Assembly: GCA_033030425.1 (NCBI GenBank)
Contig: JAUFSD010000017.1
Location: forward strand, 1,302,001-1,366,000
Length of the DNA: 64,000 nt
Origin: Verpa conica
Lineage: Eukaryota; Ascomycota; Pezizomycetes; Pezizales; Morchellaceae
Reading direction: 5' to 3'
How positions within the stretch are numbered: position 1 is the stretch's first letter; each line of letters opens with the position of its first letter. Under the pieces are notes generated by a model, which made no database searches, was not told where the DNA came from, and saw only the letters and a program-made list of their open reading frames with translations. This document shows, piece after piece, positions 34,469 through 45,139 of this stretch. A program made the translations under genes and the position numbers.

Positions 34469-36886
34469 ACAAGGTTATCTCACTTCCACAAGCAGGATTC
34501 ATCTAACTTGCAGCATCTTTCACGAATACATTGATATTATTAATCAAAGGTTACTTCTTCAACATGTCATCGAATTCAGCCACTCCGTCTCAAAAATGTC
34601 TCAGTATTCAACATCTACCGTATACGTATTAAATCCTGGCGAATACTTCTCGGCTGCTTGTATTTGCGTCCGGCGCTCATCGGCTGGAATGCACACGACA
34701 ATACATGAAATTCTGCCGGCGGTTACTTTCATTACCGTTTGTCCGGTTTATCCGGTTTAAGAAGGATAAGTCATAACCTTACGAATCCCTTTCCCTATTG
34801 ATAAATCTATTATTGGTACGTTTTCTTTTGGTTGGGGGCAATTCATATACACTGTTTCATGTCACGGTTCGGGTTTCATTTTCGTTCGGGTCAGTTCATG
34901 TATATTTGTCCTTTATCAGCCGTCATTAAGTGTGCTGCGGTGGCGGCGGCGTTTCATAGGGTTTCATGGGTAAAGAATATACTGGTACGGTTTATGTTAC
35001 TTGCTGTTTTTTACTACCCTGTAGAGGGAGTTGAAACTCTAGATAGTAACGTTAGAGTTTTTTTTAACAATGAGGGGGCTTATGGGTCACCTCAGGATGT
35101 AGGGTAGATTACTTCTGTAGGTGTTGGATATGTAGTGACCAGCAGCTCGGGCTACCTTATTTCGATGGCGTAAACGTGGTATTCTGGTGGTATTATCTTT
35201 ACTCCACCCACGATACTTTCAAGGCTAACTATAGCGGAACAGATCCTTCTAGTGCCACGACCGGAGAGTATAGGAGGGCTCACACGAGTGGGTAGACATA
35301 CGTTAGATGTCTTTCTTACGACATGACGACATGACGACTATTCTATGGTCCGGTGGAAGTTGCTGCCCCCCCCTATAATGCGGTTGTGGGCCGACACATA
35401 CTGGTTTATCAGAAGGTAGAATCGGTGTCCAGCCGCATGACTGTTGATGCTACGGAAAATGGGCAGCTTCACTGGGTCATGGGATAACTCAGGTTACAAC
35501 CCACTATGGATATCCAGGAATCATTCGGCGGACACATTAAGGCAGGGGGGTCCGGAGTCATTACCTCTATATGCCATTCAAAGGGCCGAGTAAAGTCTTT
35601 TGAGGTCGTACATATATCGGTACCTATCCGCGGCGCTCGAATTTCGTCAAAATATTAGGGGATAGTGTTCACGAGTAATCACTCGGTTATCTTTCACCGC
35701 GGACGGTTGGAACCGACCACCTAAGAGGCCAACCCAGAATAGAAGCTGGTTTGTTACTAGGGATAAGCAGGTGTGGGACATACTGGAGTGCCTGAATTGC
35801 GGATGGATGCGGATCATCGCGGTATATTATCTCTTAATATAGAGCATATAAAGAGCCCATGGAGCGTACTCAGGAGTCTCTCCCAGCCCCTACGCATCTC
35901 TACGGTTCACCAGCTTCATCTAGATCACCATTAAGTAGCTGGGTGTGACTTTTGGCACTCGGCTGTACACACAAAAAAGCATATCTAAACATACTAAAGC
36001 ACCCTCTCTATCTGTGTGTGCCATACCCACAAGCAACCGAAAAATATAAGTAATAATTATATACGAAACTTCAAGAGCTGGAGAAACATGTGTGGTTTGA
36101 ATCTGGATGATTCTCCTACACATGGGTACAAAATTAATTCCTGGATCCTCAAACCGGAGTTGAGGATACGCGATATAAACGACTAAATTTATACGTTCAA
36201 GTCCATTGGAGGAACGCTACTTATCTAGCAACGTCCGGTAGCAAACTGGTCTACTAGGGAATATTCCCCAATAGATTAGTCCGCTGGGGTGTATTCCTGG
36301 ATAAGTGGCGTTCCTTCAATAAGCTAGAATATATCAAAAGTCAGGGGTGTTTGGTTGGGAGCTATTTTAAAGGATTATGGATCCTAAGATATAAAAAGTA
36401 CCGGTTAGAAGTGGCGGTGGGGATATCAGTTTCAAAACTGCTCTTTGAAATACTTTAATTTGAGGGTGGTACGAAAGAGGGCACGCTTTACTCTAGTATC
36501 GAATATAGATATTCATGGTTCATGTGATGTATCTGTAGCTACTTGAGTATTCTTGCTAAGTGTTCATTTAGAGATACTCATAGATTACTAGGCTTATGGA
36601 TTGAGGACTGGATTTAGAATGTGATTGATGGAGGTCTATGAAAGGTTTCTGTTCCTGGGCAGAGTAGCTGTATGTTGGTTGGGATTTGGGATAATTTGAT
36701 ATAAACCGTGAATACATGATGTAAATATCTCTCTATAAACTTATTAGGACATCAATTAATAGAAGAATATATTTGTAGATGCTGTTCACACGGTACCTAA
36801 TGGGGCTAGGGTTCATATTGGACTGGACAAGAAATCCACGCCCAACACCCACCAAAGAAACCTTACCTAGAGCCTCAGTGAGAATT
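34469..36886. other. Intergenic with an inverted-repeat element
   Basis: No supported gene in about 2.4 kb. Contains a short tandem ACATGACG repeat near 35323 and the element at 36205-36320. Confidence 0.45.
36205..36320. mobile_element. 116-bp inverted-repeat element (possible MITE)
   Basis: Left end ATTGGAGGAACGCTACTTAT and right end (reverse complement ATTGAAGGAACGCCACTTAT) form 26-bp terminal inverted repeats with four mismatches. The centre has a palindromic GGGAATATTCCC. No clear target duplication. No coding capacity. Confidence 0.5.
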
Positions 36887-37177
36887 TCATCGACTGGGGA
36901 TTACGTAATGATCGCAGCCATAAAGATACAATGTGCCACTGAGTAGTGGCTGCAATAGGCGTGCTAAGGTCTTTGAGCTGCTTTCGGATGTGTTGTCGGT
37001 GCTAGGTCCTTTGTTTCCTATCCCGCTTGGCATTCTTCTTGCGGCTCCACAGACCAGTTTAGAGCCTCGATGAACCTCCATATTCGCTTTGTGATCGTGT
37101 AATCCCTTCTCATAAAGACCTATCAAAAATATCACTATTTCTTTGTAGAATTTTACATTGTATGCTTGTCCTACCAT
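36887..37177 (-). CDS. Small hypothetical protein, 96 residues
   Basis: ATG frame MVGQAYNVKFYKEIVIFLIGL..., mixed composition, with a short hydrophobic stretch (residues 12-22) and a basic middle (MEVHRGSKLVCGAARRM). Its ATG is 84 bp from the divergent gene at 37262, so they would share a promoter. No family recognised; could be a chance frame. Confidence 0.38.
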   Translation of the reverse strand: MVGQAYNVKFYKEIVIFLIGLYEKGLHDHKANMEVHRGSKLVCGAARRMPSGIGNKGPSTDNTSESSSKTLARLLQPLLSGTLYLYGCDHYVIPSR

Positions 37178-37261
37178 CGTTTATTAATCTATTTACTAAT
37201 TGTCACGAGCCAGTCTCCACCAACTACTATTCCAATCTGAAACCTATCATTTCGATCAGTA

Positions 37262-37879
37262 ATGTATAAACCTGCCGACCGACCAGATCCGCAAGCTTCC
37301 ATGATGCTTCTACAACGTCTAGCTGCCGAACCTGCAGCATGCTGTCCTACTCTGGACCCTCTAACGGCAAAACCTTACCAGCCCCAAAAAACCTCTGTCC
37401 ACGCCTACCAAAGAATTATGCGGAATGAGTATAAGGGACCCATCGTCATGCCTCCCGAGAGGATTACAACACTCTATCCACCACCGAAACCAATAACTGC
37501 CTCAGAGTCGAGCAATCTTGGGAGGTATCTTCTTGGGCAGTTTACATACCCGACAACTACAGCTGTCCCTGTTGATCCAGATGTTGAGGCGTCACTCTCT
37601 GAGGATATGGAAATGCTAAGTGTCCATTCTGTGGAGATTGATGCTGAGGTGCCGATCTCCACCGGTGCAGCGGAGACCATGTCTGCTCCGGTGCGAATTG
37701 AGGACCTACGGAAGGCCAACACACGTGATCGCAGGTCGTCTCATCAGACACAGGCTAAGCTCAAAGTCGTCAAGGCTGTAAAGAGGGCTTCTCTTACGCG
37801 CAGACACAGCCCAAGACTTGACCGGATTCAAGCTATTGACTACAGAGCGTTCTTCAGAGGTAGATTGAACCTTGGATGA
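37262..37879 (+). CDS. Orphan protein, 205 residues
   Basis: Single exon from ATG 37262 (MYKPADRPDPQASMM). Pro-rich N-terminus (YPPPKPITASESS), an acidic middle around residues 105-130 (VDPDVEASLSEDMEM) and a strongly basic C-terminal quarter (KLKVVKAVKRASLTRRHSPRL) ending YRAFFRGRLNLG. The acidic-then-basic layout resembles small nuclear proteins, but no domain is recognised. Confidence 0.55.
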   Translation: MYKPADRPDPQASMMLLQRLAAEPAACCPTLDPLTAKPYQPQKTSVHAYQRIMRNEYKGPIVMPPERITTLYPPPKPITASESSNLGRYLLGQFTYPTTTAVPVDPDVEASLSEDMEMLSVHSVEIDAEVPISTGAAETMSAPVRIEDLRKANTRDRRSSHQTQAKLKVVKAVKRASLTRRHSPRLDRIQAIDYRAFFRGRLNLG

Positions 37880-39406
37880 TCGTTGGAGTAATTGGAATCT
37901 AACCGAAATAATAGTTAGTAAAGAGAGAATGGGCCAGGTTGAGAAGCCTATTAGGAGACGTAGTTCCAGATTGGGTATGCGTTCCTCAAGATATCGGAGG
38001 GGACCATCTCTAGCAGAAGTCCACATGAACTGATATGTACCTCTGCCTCTAGGTGGGTTATTTTGAGAGATGCCGGTCGATATGAGTATTTTGGATATAG
38101 TATCTGTTCTCATCTGGGGTATTTCACAGCGTCCTTGTGATACTGCTGTGGGATATAAATCATGTGCTATATAGTTCTGTTCGTGATAATAAAGTATTTG
38201 AATTAGCGTAACTAATCAGTATTGTCATTCTTTTGTGAGGTGATTAACGTGCCACTTAGTTCTCCAAATCCAGCCCTGCCGTGTAGTAGAGATATGTACT
38301 CGTAGCTAGACTTCTCGATTCATTGACCGAAAGCAATAATATAAGGATAAGATGTCATAATATGGTCTAGGACTTTAGATAGATCGCGTAAAACATCATC
38401 TAGGCCGATAGGAGATGAATTGAGTATCCATTCTGTATGTACTTGATCTTCGGAGTAAGCATATTAACTTGAATGTTTAAAAAACGAAATAGGAGAGGTA
38501 TCGGTACAGGATGGAGCAAAATTGAAAACCAGGGTTATTTCGCGCCTCGAACACCATTTCGAAACCTGTACCTATCGCAAAAGCTCATAGGCCGCCAACC
38601 CAGCTTTCAGTATCTCTGCTACCTACCTCTCCACTATAGCTACCTCTCATGAGTTGAAGAATATTTTTTGGATGTAACTCTAGCCTGTAGTTACCCGGAT
38701 TTCTAGGTCAAACCCTCGCAGACTAGCAGATTCTACGACATTCACTCGTACCTGTAGAAATATTGCTTTATACTTAGAGAGGGTATTGTTTTCATTTCTC
38801 TAGAGGTACAGGGCATGCTCTACTGTTTTGTCTAAAATTCAGGCTCTGTTATGCTGTGTATTAGGTGTGCTCTTGCTCTCGTGTCGTGGAGAAGGACGCC
38901 CCTTTCTGAAGCACGGACCTCGTGCTTTTTTATTCAGGATGATTTTTACGCGTGTAACGCATGCATAATAGTTGGGTTTTGATTGATACAGCTATCCCTA
39001 TGGGTATCGACCTGGCTAAATATATCTGCAATACGCTGGCACGTTCAATACCATAGACTCACCTTGAGTGAACTTGCGAATACATTCTTCATCCCTATCT
39101 TTATATATTTTGGCAAGATTCCTCTTGCCAAACCTTCTATCATGTTTACTTCATGCAATATGGTGCTCTCCCATACCGTAAAAACCGACATAGACCAAAA
39201 CAATGAAACAACAGAATGGGATACTACCCTCAACCTACATTCCCGGACGCTTACTATTTCCTAAAATCTCCCGAGAACTCAATGAATACCCCACGGTATA
39301 TATTTATAACACGTTCCTTGCCACTCAAGGCCTTTATGGATATCGACTTCCCGATCTTCATATCAATGTCCTTGCTGCCCCTTCGACCTCGTTGGCATAG
39401 TATAAA
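37880..39406. other. Intergenic, one hairpin with T-run
   Basis: No supported gene. A six-base stem AGCACG/CGTGCT with loop GACCT (38910-38926) is followed directly by T6, flanked by a further CTGAA/TTCAG match; resembles a Pol III-type stop but no box A/B gene was found upstream. Confidence 0.35.
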
Positions 39407-39592
39407 TTAAGGCCACTGTTTTGCTATGATGTGCCCAGGCGAACCTATTCGGCGAAGTATGCCAGTCTCGTTCGCAATTATACTGGGCAGTTCTATTTCG
39501 CATTTCCATGTGTCTCGGTCGTTGGTGAAAAGAACTTGCTTTACCGGTGTGTATGTACCTAGATCTTTAATTACTTCAGTAAGTGATGAAGG
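39407..39592 (-). CDS. Terminal coding exon, orphan or spliced to the gene upstream
   Basis: From a CCACAG acceptor, a phase-0 exon of 61 codons reads PSSLTEVIKDLGTYTPVKQ, then VLFTNDRDTWKCEIELPSII, and ends RRIGSPGHIIAKQWP then TAA. Codon use and composition are convincingly coding. A GGACTAAC branch-like site lies just upstream. No ATG exists between it and the gene at 39769-40644 on the same strand. That gene has a phase-0 donor-like GTAGTT at 39858 which would join it to this exon and give a 323-residue protein in place of its present last 29 residues. Either that splice is real, or this is a leftover exon. Confidence 0.5.
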   Translation of the reverse strand, partial: PSSLTEVIKDLGTYTPVKQVLFTNDRDTWKCEIELPSIIANETGILRRIGSPGHIIAKQWP

Positions 39593-39730
39593 CTGTGGTG
39601 AGTCCTTTTCGGATTGTTAGTCCTGGGGCTGGACTACGTCCGTGGTAAGCGAATGAATAGGTCAATTATAGGTAAATGCAGCCCTAAGGCTATGGTACTC
39701 AAATCAATGCACTCGTATAAAATAAACCAA

Positions 39731-39744
39731 ACACACACACACAC
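39731..39744. repeat. (AC)7 microsatellite
   Basis: Seven AC units just downstream of the stop codon of the minus-strand gene at 39769. Confidence 0.85.
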
Positions 39745-39768
39745 AAAAGAAAGCACAAAACAATATCT

Positions 39769-40644
39769 CTAAGGTCTCTCAGGCCACTCCTCTAGCCATT
39801 CTTCAACATATCCGTCTTCCCCATTGTTAACTAGCGGCCACTTGATAAAAGTAACTACCCCTATTCTCTCATTCCCTTGCATATGTTCTTTTGGGTATAG
39901 CGCTTCCTCCTGTATCGCTTTCTTGACCTTATCCAGCTTTTTCTTCTTCATTCCCACAATGTTGATGCCAATCGATTTAGCTAGGTCCGTGATGTATGTT
40001 CTGTTATTTGTTGTGAATGGCCTGTATCGGTCAAACTCGTCGTCTGATTCCTCTATAGGTGATTGTGGTCTGCAAGGGCTCTCTACCGATTGACGTATTA
40101 CATCCGTGGTAGCTTCTTCTGTGTGTTCTGATATCGGGGATTTAATAATTAGGGAATCGGTGGCTTGTGGCGATATTGGCGGTGGTGAGGCTGAGGGCGC
40201 TGCTACGAATCCCCTATCCCACAGTCTGTTGCTGTACCCCGAAAACGTATACTCTTGCTGGCCCAATGGTGGGTGCGGTATCGGTGTAGGTTGTTTGTGA
40301 GGTATGCTGTAAAATTCATCATCTTTCACTAGGGCTTCTCCGGCGTCTTCGTCTTTATTCTCTTCTACTTCTCCACCGACGGGCTTAGGCCTCGTGTTGT
40401 CTGGTACTGACGGTGGTGGTTGCATCGCTAGCCGTTCAACTAATTCTGTAATCTGCCGCTGTGCATTGTTGTTCCGCTTTGTGAGAATGCTAACCTCCTT
40501 CCTCAGGTGTTCGACTTCACTCAGCAAACTGGCCTTCTCCCGGTACCAATCTGCCATCGCTGTCAGGTACTGGTGCTCAGCAACGACAGTACCCTTTACT
40601 AGCGACCTTTCCGACCCGTAGTATGATGGAACAATATAGCTCAT
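39769..40644 (-). CDS. Orphan coiled-coil protein, 291 residues
   Basis: ATG frame MSYIVPSYYGSERSLVKG. Residues about 32-74 (WYREKASLLSEVEHLRKEVS ... ITELVERLAM) form a heptad-like coiled coil suggesting dimerisation. A disordered Pro/Glu-rich middle follows (residues 75-205, PIPHPPLG, SPISEHTEEA), then a conserved-looking basic helical part YITDLAKSIGINIVGMKKKK with KLDKVKKAIQEEA and an acidic aromatic tail (EEWLEEWPERP). An alternative splice after residue 262 to the exon at 39407-39592 is possible (see that entry). Family unknown. Confidence 0.6.
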   Translation of the reverse strand: MSYIVPSYYGSERSLVKGTVVAEHQYLTAMADWYREKASLLSEVEHLRKEVSILTKRNNNAQRQITELVERLAMQPPPSVPDNTRPKPVGGEVEENKDEDAGEALVKDDEFYSIPHKQPTPIPHPPLGQQEYTFSGYSNRLWDRGFVAAPSASPPPISPQATDSLIIKSPISEHTEEATTDVIRQSVESPCRPQSPIEESDDEFDRYRPFTTNNRTYITDLAKSIGINIVGMKKKKLDKVKKAIQEEALYPKEHMQGNERIGVVTFIKWPLVNNGEDGYVEEWLEEWPERP

Positions 40645-40758
40645 TTGATGAAGTGTTTATAGCCGTGGAATGTGGAGTTTCGATCGGAAAGAACGTCGAA
40701 GATAGAGAAATACCGTGGCGTTGAGAGAAATCCGTGTCGGCTTCCGATTGGTCTCTTT

Positions 40759-41025
40759 TTACTGCACTAGTATTATCCATTGTACATGGTACTTGTAGCC
40801 GACGGATAGTAAACCAGATAGGACCTCCGGCTCCAAAAATCGAAATTGTGAAATTGAATAGGTTTGCAGAAAGGCATACGGCGAGACGTACCAAGTATTC
40901 CAAGTGTCAACCGGCAGAATAGATACAAACCGTGCAATAAATATAGCAAATATAGAGATCATCCCTATCAAGAGGGCAATGAAACACAAAAGAAAATAAA
41001 TTAAAATCCTCTTTTTTCTATTCAT
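40759..41025 (-). CDS. Possible small membrane protein, 88 residues (doubtful)
   Basis: ATG frame MNRKKRILIYFLLCFIALLI: a basic N-terminus followed by one hydrophobic helix (residues 8-35), then a polar, aromatic tail ending WIILVQ. This would be a signal anchor if real. The AT-rich DNA could generate such a frame by chance, so the call is weak. Confidence 0.25.
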   Translation of the reverse strand: MNRKKRILIYFLLCFIALLIGMISIFAIFIARFVSILPVDTWNTWYVSPYAFLQTYSISQFRFLEPEVLSGLLSVGYKYHVQWIILVQ

Positions 41026-41409
41026 CTTGGTCTGACTTTTTTTATTCTGATTATCCTAGATTTCTACCTCTAAAATATGTACCTTAGATTGGGTGCTCTA
41101 CCCGTATTTTAATAATCGGCAGTGACACTAAACTTACCCAGCTTCAGTTGGGAAGGCTGGAAGGAGTTTATGGTGTTTAGCCCCAAGAAAGCTTCATCAG
41201 GGTTCATTTTATTATAAGTGTATCCTTCAAAACCATGGTTTCTATTCGGTATTTGGCATATTGTGCACTAGTTCTCCAAATACATCACTTCCCCACACCT
41301 TAAGCAGAACATGCTCAGTGCCACTAGTTCATCAATGAATTGGTATGTCAGATAGTCTCAATCCTGACTCAATAGGACACAAGCTTACATGAACATTGTA
41401 GGGTGCGTA

Positions 41410-41987
41410 TTGCCGGGTAGCAAAAATACCCGGACATTTGCGTAGCAATACAACCAACCCACTTTACAATATGACAACAACTGATCCAAAACAGCTAAAA
41501 AATGACCAAATGGTATCAGATAAAACTATAGGCCTGAGGTGATGAAATTAAAATATCTAAATCTATTTCTATAAGATAATAATAGAAGAAATGTAGCATG
41601 CTCATGATACCCCCTTAATACCTGCCATATTGAGTATATTTGGTCTCTGAAAAAACCTGTATCATAGGAGTATTATACCAGTCTCTTTAACTATCTCCCA
41701 AAGTTTCAGGGGATATTAGTAGGAATTGGTGGTGGAATCATTCATTCTTGGGAAATGATAAAATCCGGAGTTTTGGGTACTTTAATACAACCTATGATCT
41801 AGAGAGCCTAGATAACTATTAGGACTAGCCTTTTTTAAAACAAGTGTTAATGTATATTCAGTTATTTTTTATTTTTTTACCTGGCATTTATTCCATGCTT
41901 TTGCTGTTAATTTTCGCTTATTTGTGTTGACTGCTTTGCGTTGCCATGCCATTGCGCAAATGTACGGGTATTTTTGCTACCCGACAA
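41410..41987. mobile_element. 578-bp non-autonomous TIR DNA transposon
   Basis: Left terminus TTGCCGGGTAGCAAAAATAC and right terminus (reverse complement TTGTCGGGTAGCAAAAATAC) are 33-bp terminal inverted repeats with two mismatches, flanked on both sides by TA (41408-41409, 41988-41989) as for Tc1/mariner/pogo elements. Each TIR contains its own palindrome CGGGTA...TACCCG. The AT-rich interior has no long open frame. No second copy in the window. Confidence 0.8.
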
Positions 41988-42273
41988 TACCATACCATAC
42001 TCTATTTGAGTAGGGATTCCGGCTCCAATTCCTACAACTATCTAGGGGTGAGGAGTGTGACCTACCCCCAGCCCGAGAAAACAAGCATCTTCTACTAATA
42101 TTCAACAGTCTGATTAACGCATTTGTAACGCGTGCCTGCGTGTAAGTATATCGTAGGGCTGATCCTGAGCCGTAGTAGTACCACAAAAGATCATATTCTG
42201 CGACGTGAGATAAAGAGTAGGAATAATCGTCACTGCTGGAAGATTTATGCAAGGCTGAGGAAATATCTGTCAT
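41977..42273 (-). pseudogene. Possible gene fragment ending inside the TIR element
   Basis: ATG at 42273 opens MTDISSALHKSSSSDDYSYS...YDLLWYYYGSG...RVTNALIRLLNISRR. The frame ends at a TAG supplied by the right TIR of the element at 41410-41987, so if coding it was cut by the insertion. The first 65 residues look protein-like; the last 30 do not. Family unknown. Confidence 0.28.
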
Positions 42274-43016
42274 AATATCTGCCAACCTCAAGAAGAACTA
42301 CTGTCTTTTTATGAGCTCCTAGGTGTGATCTAATTCCATTAGCTAGGCCAGAGCATCCGCATGAGAACTCGATCTATGTATAATGTTGGAAGAGTCCTGA
42401 TAGCCATTAGTGTTGGAAAATATTATACGGTAGGGGTGTCATACTATCTTTCTGTAAATACGAAGTCGAACCTGTGGAGAACCCCGTGGGACAGATTAGG
42501 AAAGCCAATGCATGGGTCATCCCGCTTGCAAGCCAATGACCAACAAAATCGGTTTCTTCCGCGCCCTGTGATAATGGCAGGTGCACATACAGAGTGAATC
42601 ATCACTCATGGGTCAAATAAGTACCAGAGCTGTGCCCCTTAGGACACTCGCGCGATATGGAGGTAGGGTTCTGCCCCTCTTAGTCACGTTCACGCTATCA
42701 TGACGGTTTAAGAATACTGAAGACTATCTAAAATTTAGATCTTATCTAAAAAATATTTGTAGCCCATCATCTCAGGTTCGTCATTCAGCGCGCTACACAA
42801 TACAGTTTCCACAGCCCTCACCATGTCGCCCAGTAAATCAACAAAGAAGTCAGATAGACACAGGTCGAGCTCAAAGAAACATCCCCCACGACGTAGTTCT
42901 AGAATAATCTAGGGGAGTCACGGTGGAGTGGGGTCTGTTGCTAATTATGGAGCGGAACCTCGCTCTCCAGAGGTGTGTGCAATAGTGCCCACTTGTCTGA
43001 CAGCTGCTAATCAACC

Positions 43017-43920
43017 TCATAGGTATCTATCCCGGATATCTTTGTCAAAGACAGGACAGAGGAGCTCGAAGACGTTACCCTCGCTGTGGTAAAAGACAGC
43101 CCAGAAACCATTGGCCATATCTGTAGATGTGCACAATGTAATGCGATCATGACCCCTACGGGAACACAAGCTCAGGATGTAATCGATACAAAGACTAGCA
43201 CTAGTCCAGAGCTGCTCATTATTGACAGCAGCCCAGATCCAAATAGCAAAACTAATAAAAAAATCCACTGTGTACCAAAAACAAAGTAAACAACACAAAG
43301 TCGCCAAAGGAGTCAAAAACAAAAAGAAATGCCAGATATTTCACCTCCGAGATCGCGACCCAAGGCCTATCGTGCCAACCACCGGTCCACCGGGGCACGT
43401 CAATAGTCCTTGATACGGGGTCGAAATTCCCGGTGATGCTCAACTCGAGCAATCTTGGAAATCTAGGGGATACCAGACACCAGAGACGATATCTACAATG
43501 CAAAAGCTGCGGTCCGTTTCCTCCTAATCCATCCGAGATATACATATATTGTGGAGGGCCTTCTGGCTAGGGAATAAAAATACTACGAAGTCTGTTGGTT
43601 GTTTGGACCTCAGTCCCAAGTCCCCCAATGGCCGGATACACTCCCGACGAAGGGAGGTGAATATATGTTTACCATCGGACAAAAGGCGTTGCATCAGCGT
43701 CTGAGCAGGATTAGGGGGACCGGAAGAGAGCCGAGGAGAAGACTGTAAATGGGCCTGCAACCTAAGGAGGCCGATAGTCACGGTCAAAGAGGTGGGGGAA
43801 ATAAGAGGAGAAACGGATGAGATTGGGGAGGTTGTGGGGGGTTGTAGGGTCTGTGATTGGGTGAGGGGAAAGCAGTGGGATTTTTCTGGTCTGTTGTGTT
43901 GAAGATTTCAGCTATTAATA
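43017..43920 (-). pseudogene. Decayed or unresolved multi-block gene
   Basis: Four successive minus-strand blocks in different frames look coding: about 43920-43773 (HNLPNLIRFSSYFPHLFDRD), 43787-43524 (SSGPPNPAQTLMQRLLSDGK, SLRRECIRPLGDLGLRSK), 43545-43365 (LLELSITGNFDPVSRT, DVPRWTGGWHDRPWVAIS) and about 43290-43017 (RGHDRITLCTSTDMANGFWA, FELLCPVFDKDIRDRYL). The Trp-rich and Leu-rich blocks recall fungal F-box/LRR proteins. I could not join them with good splice sites in phase; frameshifts are the simpler reading. The opposite strand is also fairly open (43021-43289), so the strand is not certain. Confidence 0.38.
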
Positions 43921-45139
43921 CTCTGTGCCTTGTGCGGATCTTGGTTTTCTGTAAAAATAGCAGATCCTAAAACAGGCCCTAAGTACGAGAAAACTCTGTC
44001 GTTACGCCCTCGCTTTGCAACGGTAGTTTATAATTATAAGAATATGACAGGTAGAACAAGCTAGTCTGAGTAAGCTGTGGTCTTCCTGGCGTTATGTTCC
44101 ATTATTCTATTGTTGGGGCTTCCTCAAGTTCACACACCTATCCTACTCGGTATAATATTTGATGTATTATACCTTAGCGGGTTAGCCAAAACGTAGCACG
44201 GAAGTATTGTCTGATGATTATAGTCGCTTCTGAATAATATAACCTTACCCGGTACCAGTTCATGCTGGATAATACGCATAGTCGGTGGATGAGTACTGAG
44301 AGCCATCACTGTAGGTGAAATTAAGACGTAGAGTTTCATATTATAATAAGCGTAGAAGAGGGCTAAAGAAGTACCAGGGGCTATCGTTCGTCTATAAACA
44401 AAATGGGGGCTAAATCCGGATATGTAGATTTATGTAGTAGCTACATATATCATTAATATGACATATTCTTTACGCTATCGGTTATGGAGAGTTTGACGAG
44501 ACTCGTGACTTTACCTGAAGTTGTGAATTATTATGGCCCTCAAAATCTGGTAGCGTTTAAAAGTAGAGAACCTTTTTCTGTTGCTTATCCGATTCAGAGA
44601 GCTCTACTCTTGATGAAAGTAGTAGCTTGTGGTTATTACATGTAAGGTAGACATGACTTGCTTTGGAGGGTGATTCTCATCTAATAGTCGAGCACCAATA
44701 CCCATAATCAAATACATGATGGAGTTTCGCTAAATGCTCTCATCCTAAATTTATTTTAGGCTGTCTAGAAAAGAGTTCATACTATTAGCGAAGTACGGCA
44801 CTTCATGATATTGCTACGTGTGGGGGGAACGAGATTGCATATTCTTGGTTGTGGACCCCCCACCAGCCAATGGTGGACGATGCCCTGCAACATACCTCCT
44901 CGCAACCACACCTCCAAGTTCACGACAGTCACACTCCATACATTCCATCAACATCCTTCTTCCCACAACCCCGCAAATAGCTTCTATACGAATACCCAGC
45001 GGTGAGAGCGTCGGAGGTATGTATAACTGCTGGGACATGGTTCTCCGAGGGTGTAAAATATGTTCACACCTGTTGTGATACAGGTGGAATATCGTTAGGG
45101 CTTCCGTTCTCTGCTAACTAAATCTTAGATACCCAAGAA
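43921..45139. other. Intergenic, no supported gene
   Basis: Upstream region of the SANT-like gene at 45140. A 69-residue ATG frame at 44130-44339 (minus) has no supporting feature. Confidence 0.4.

Noticed and set aside
43086..43289. Plus-strand frame with CRCAQC motif as a small zinc protein
   Set aside because: It is opposite a Trp/Leu-rich minus-strand block that looks more like protein; kept only as an alternative in the pseudogene entry.
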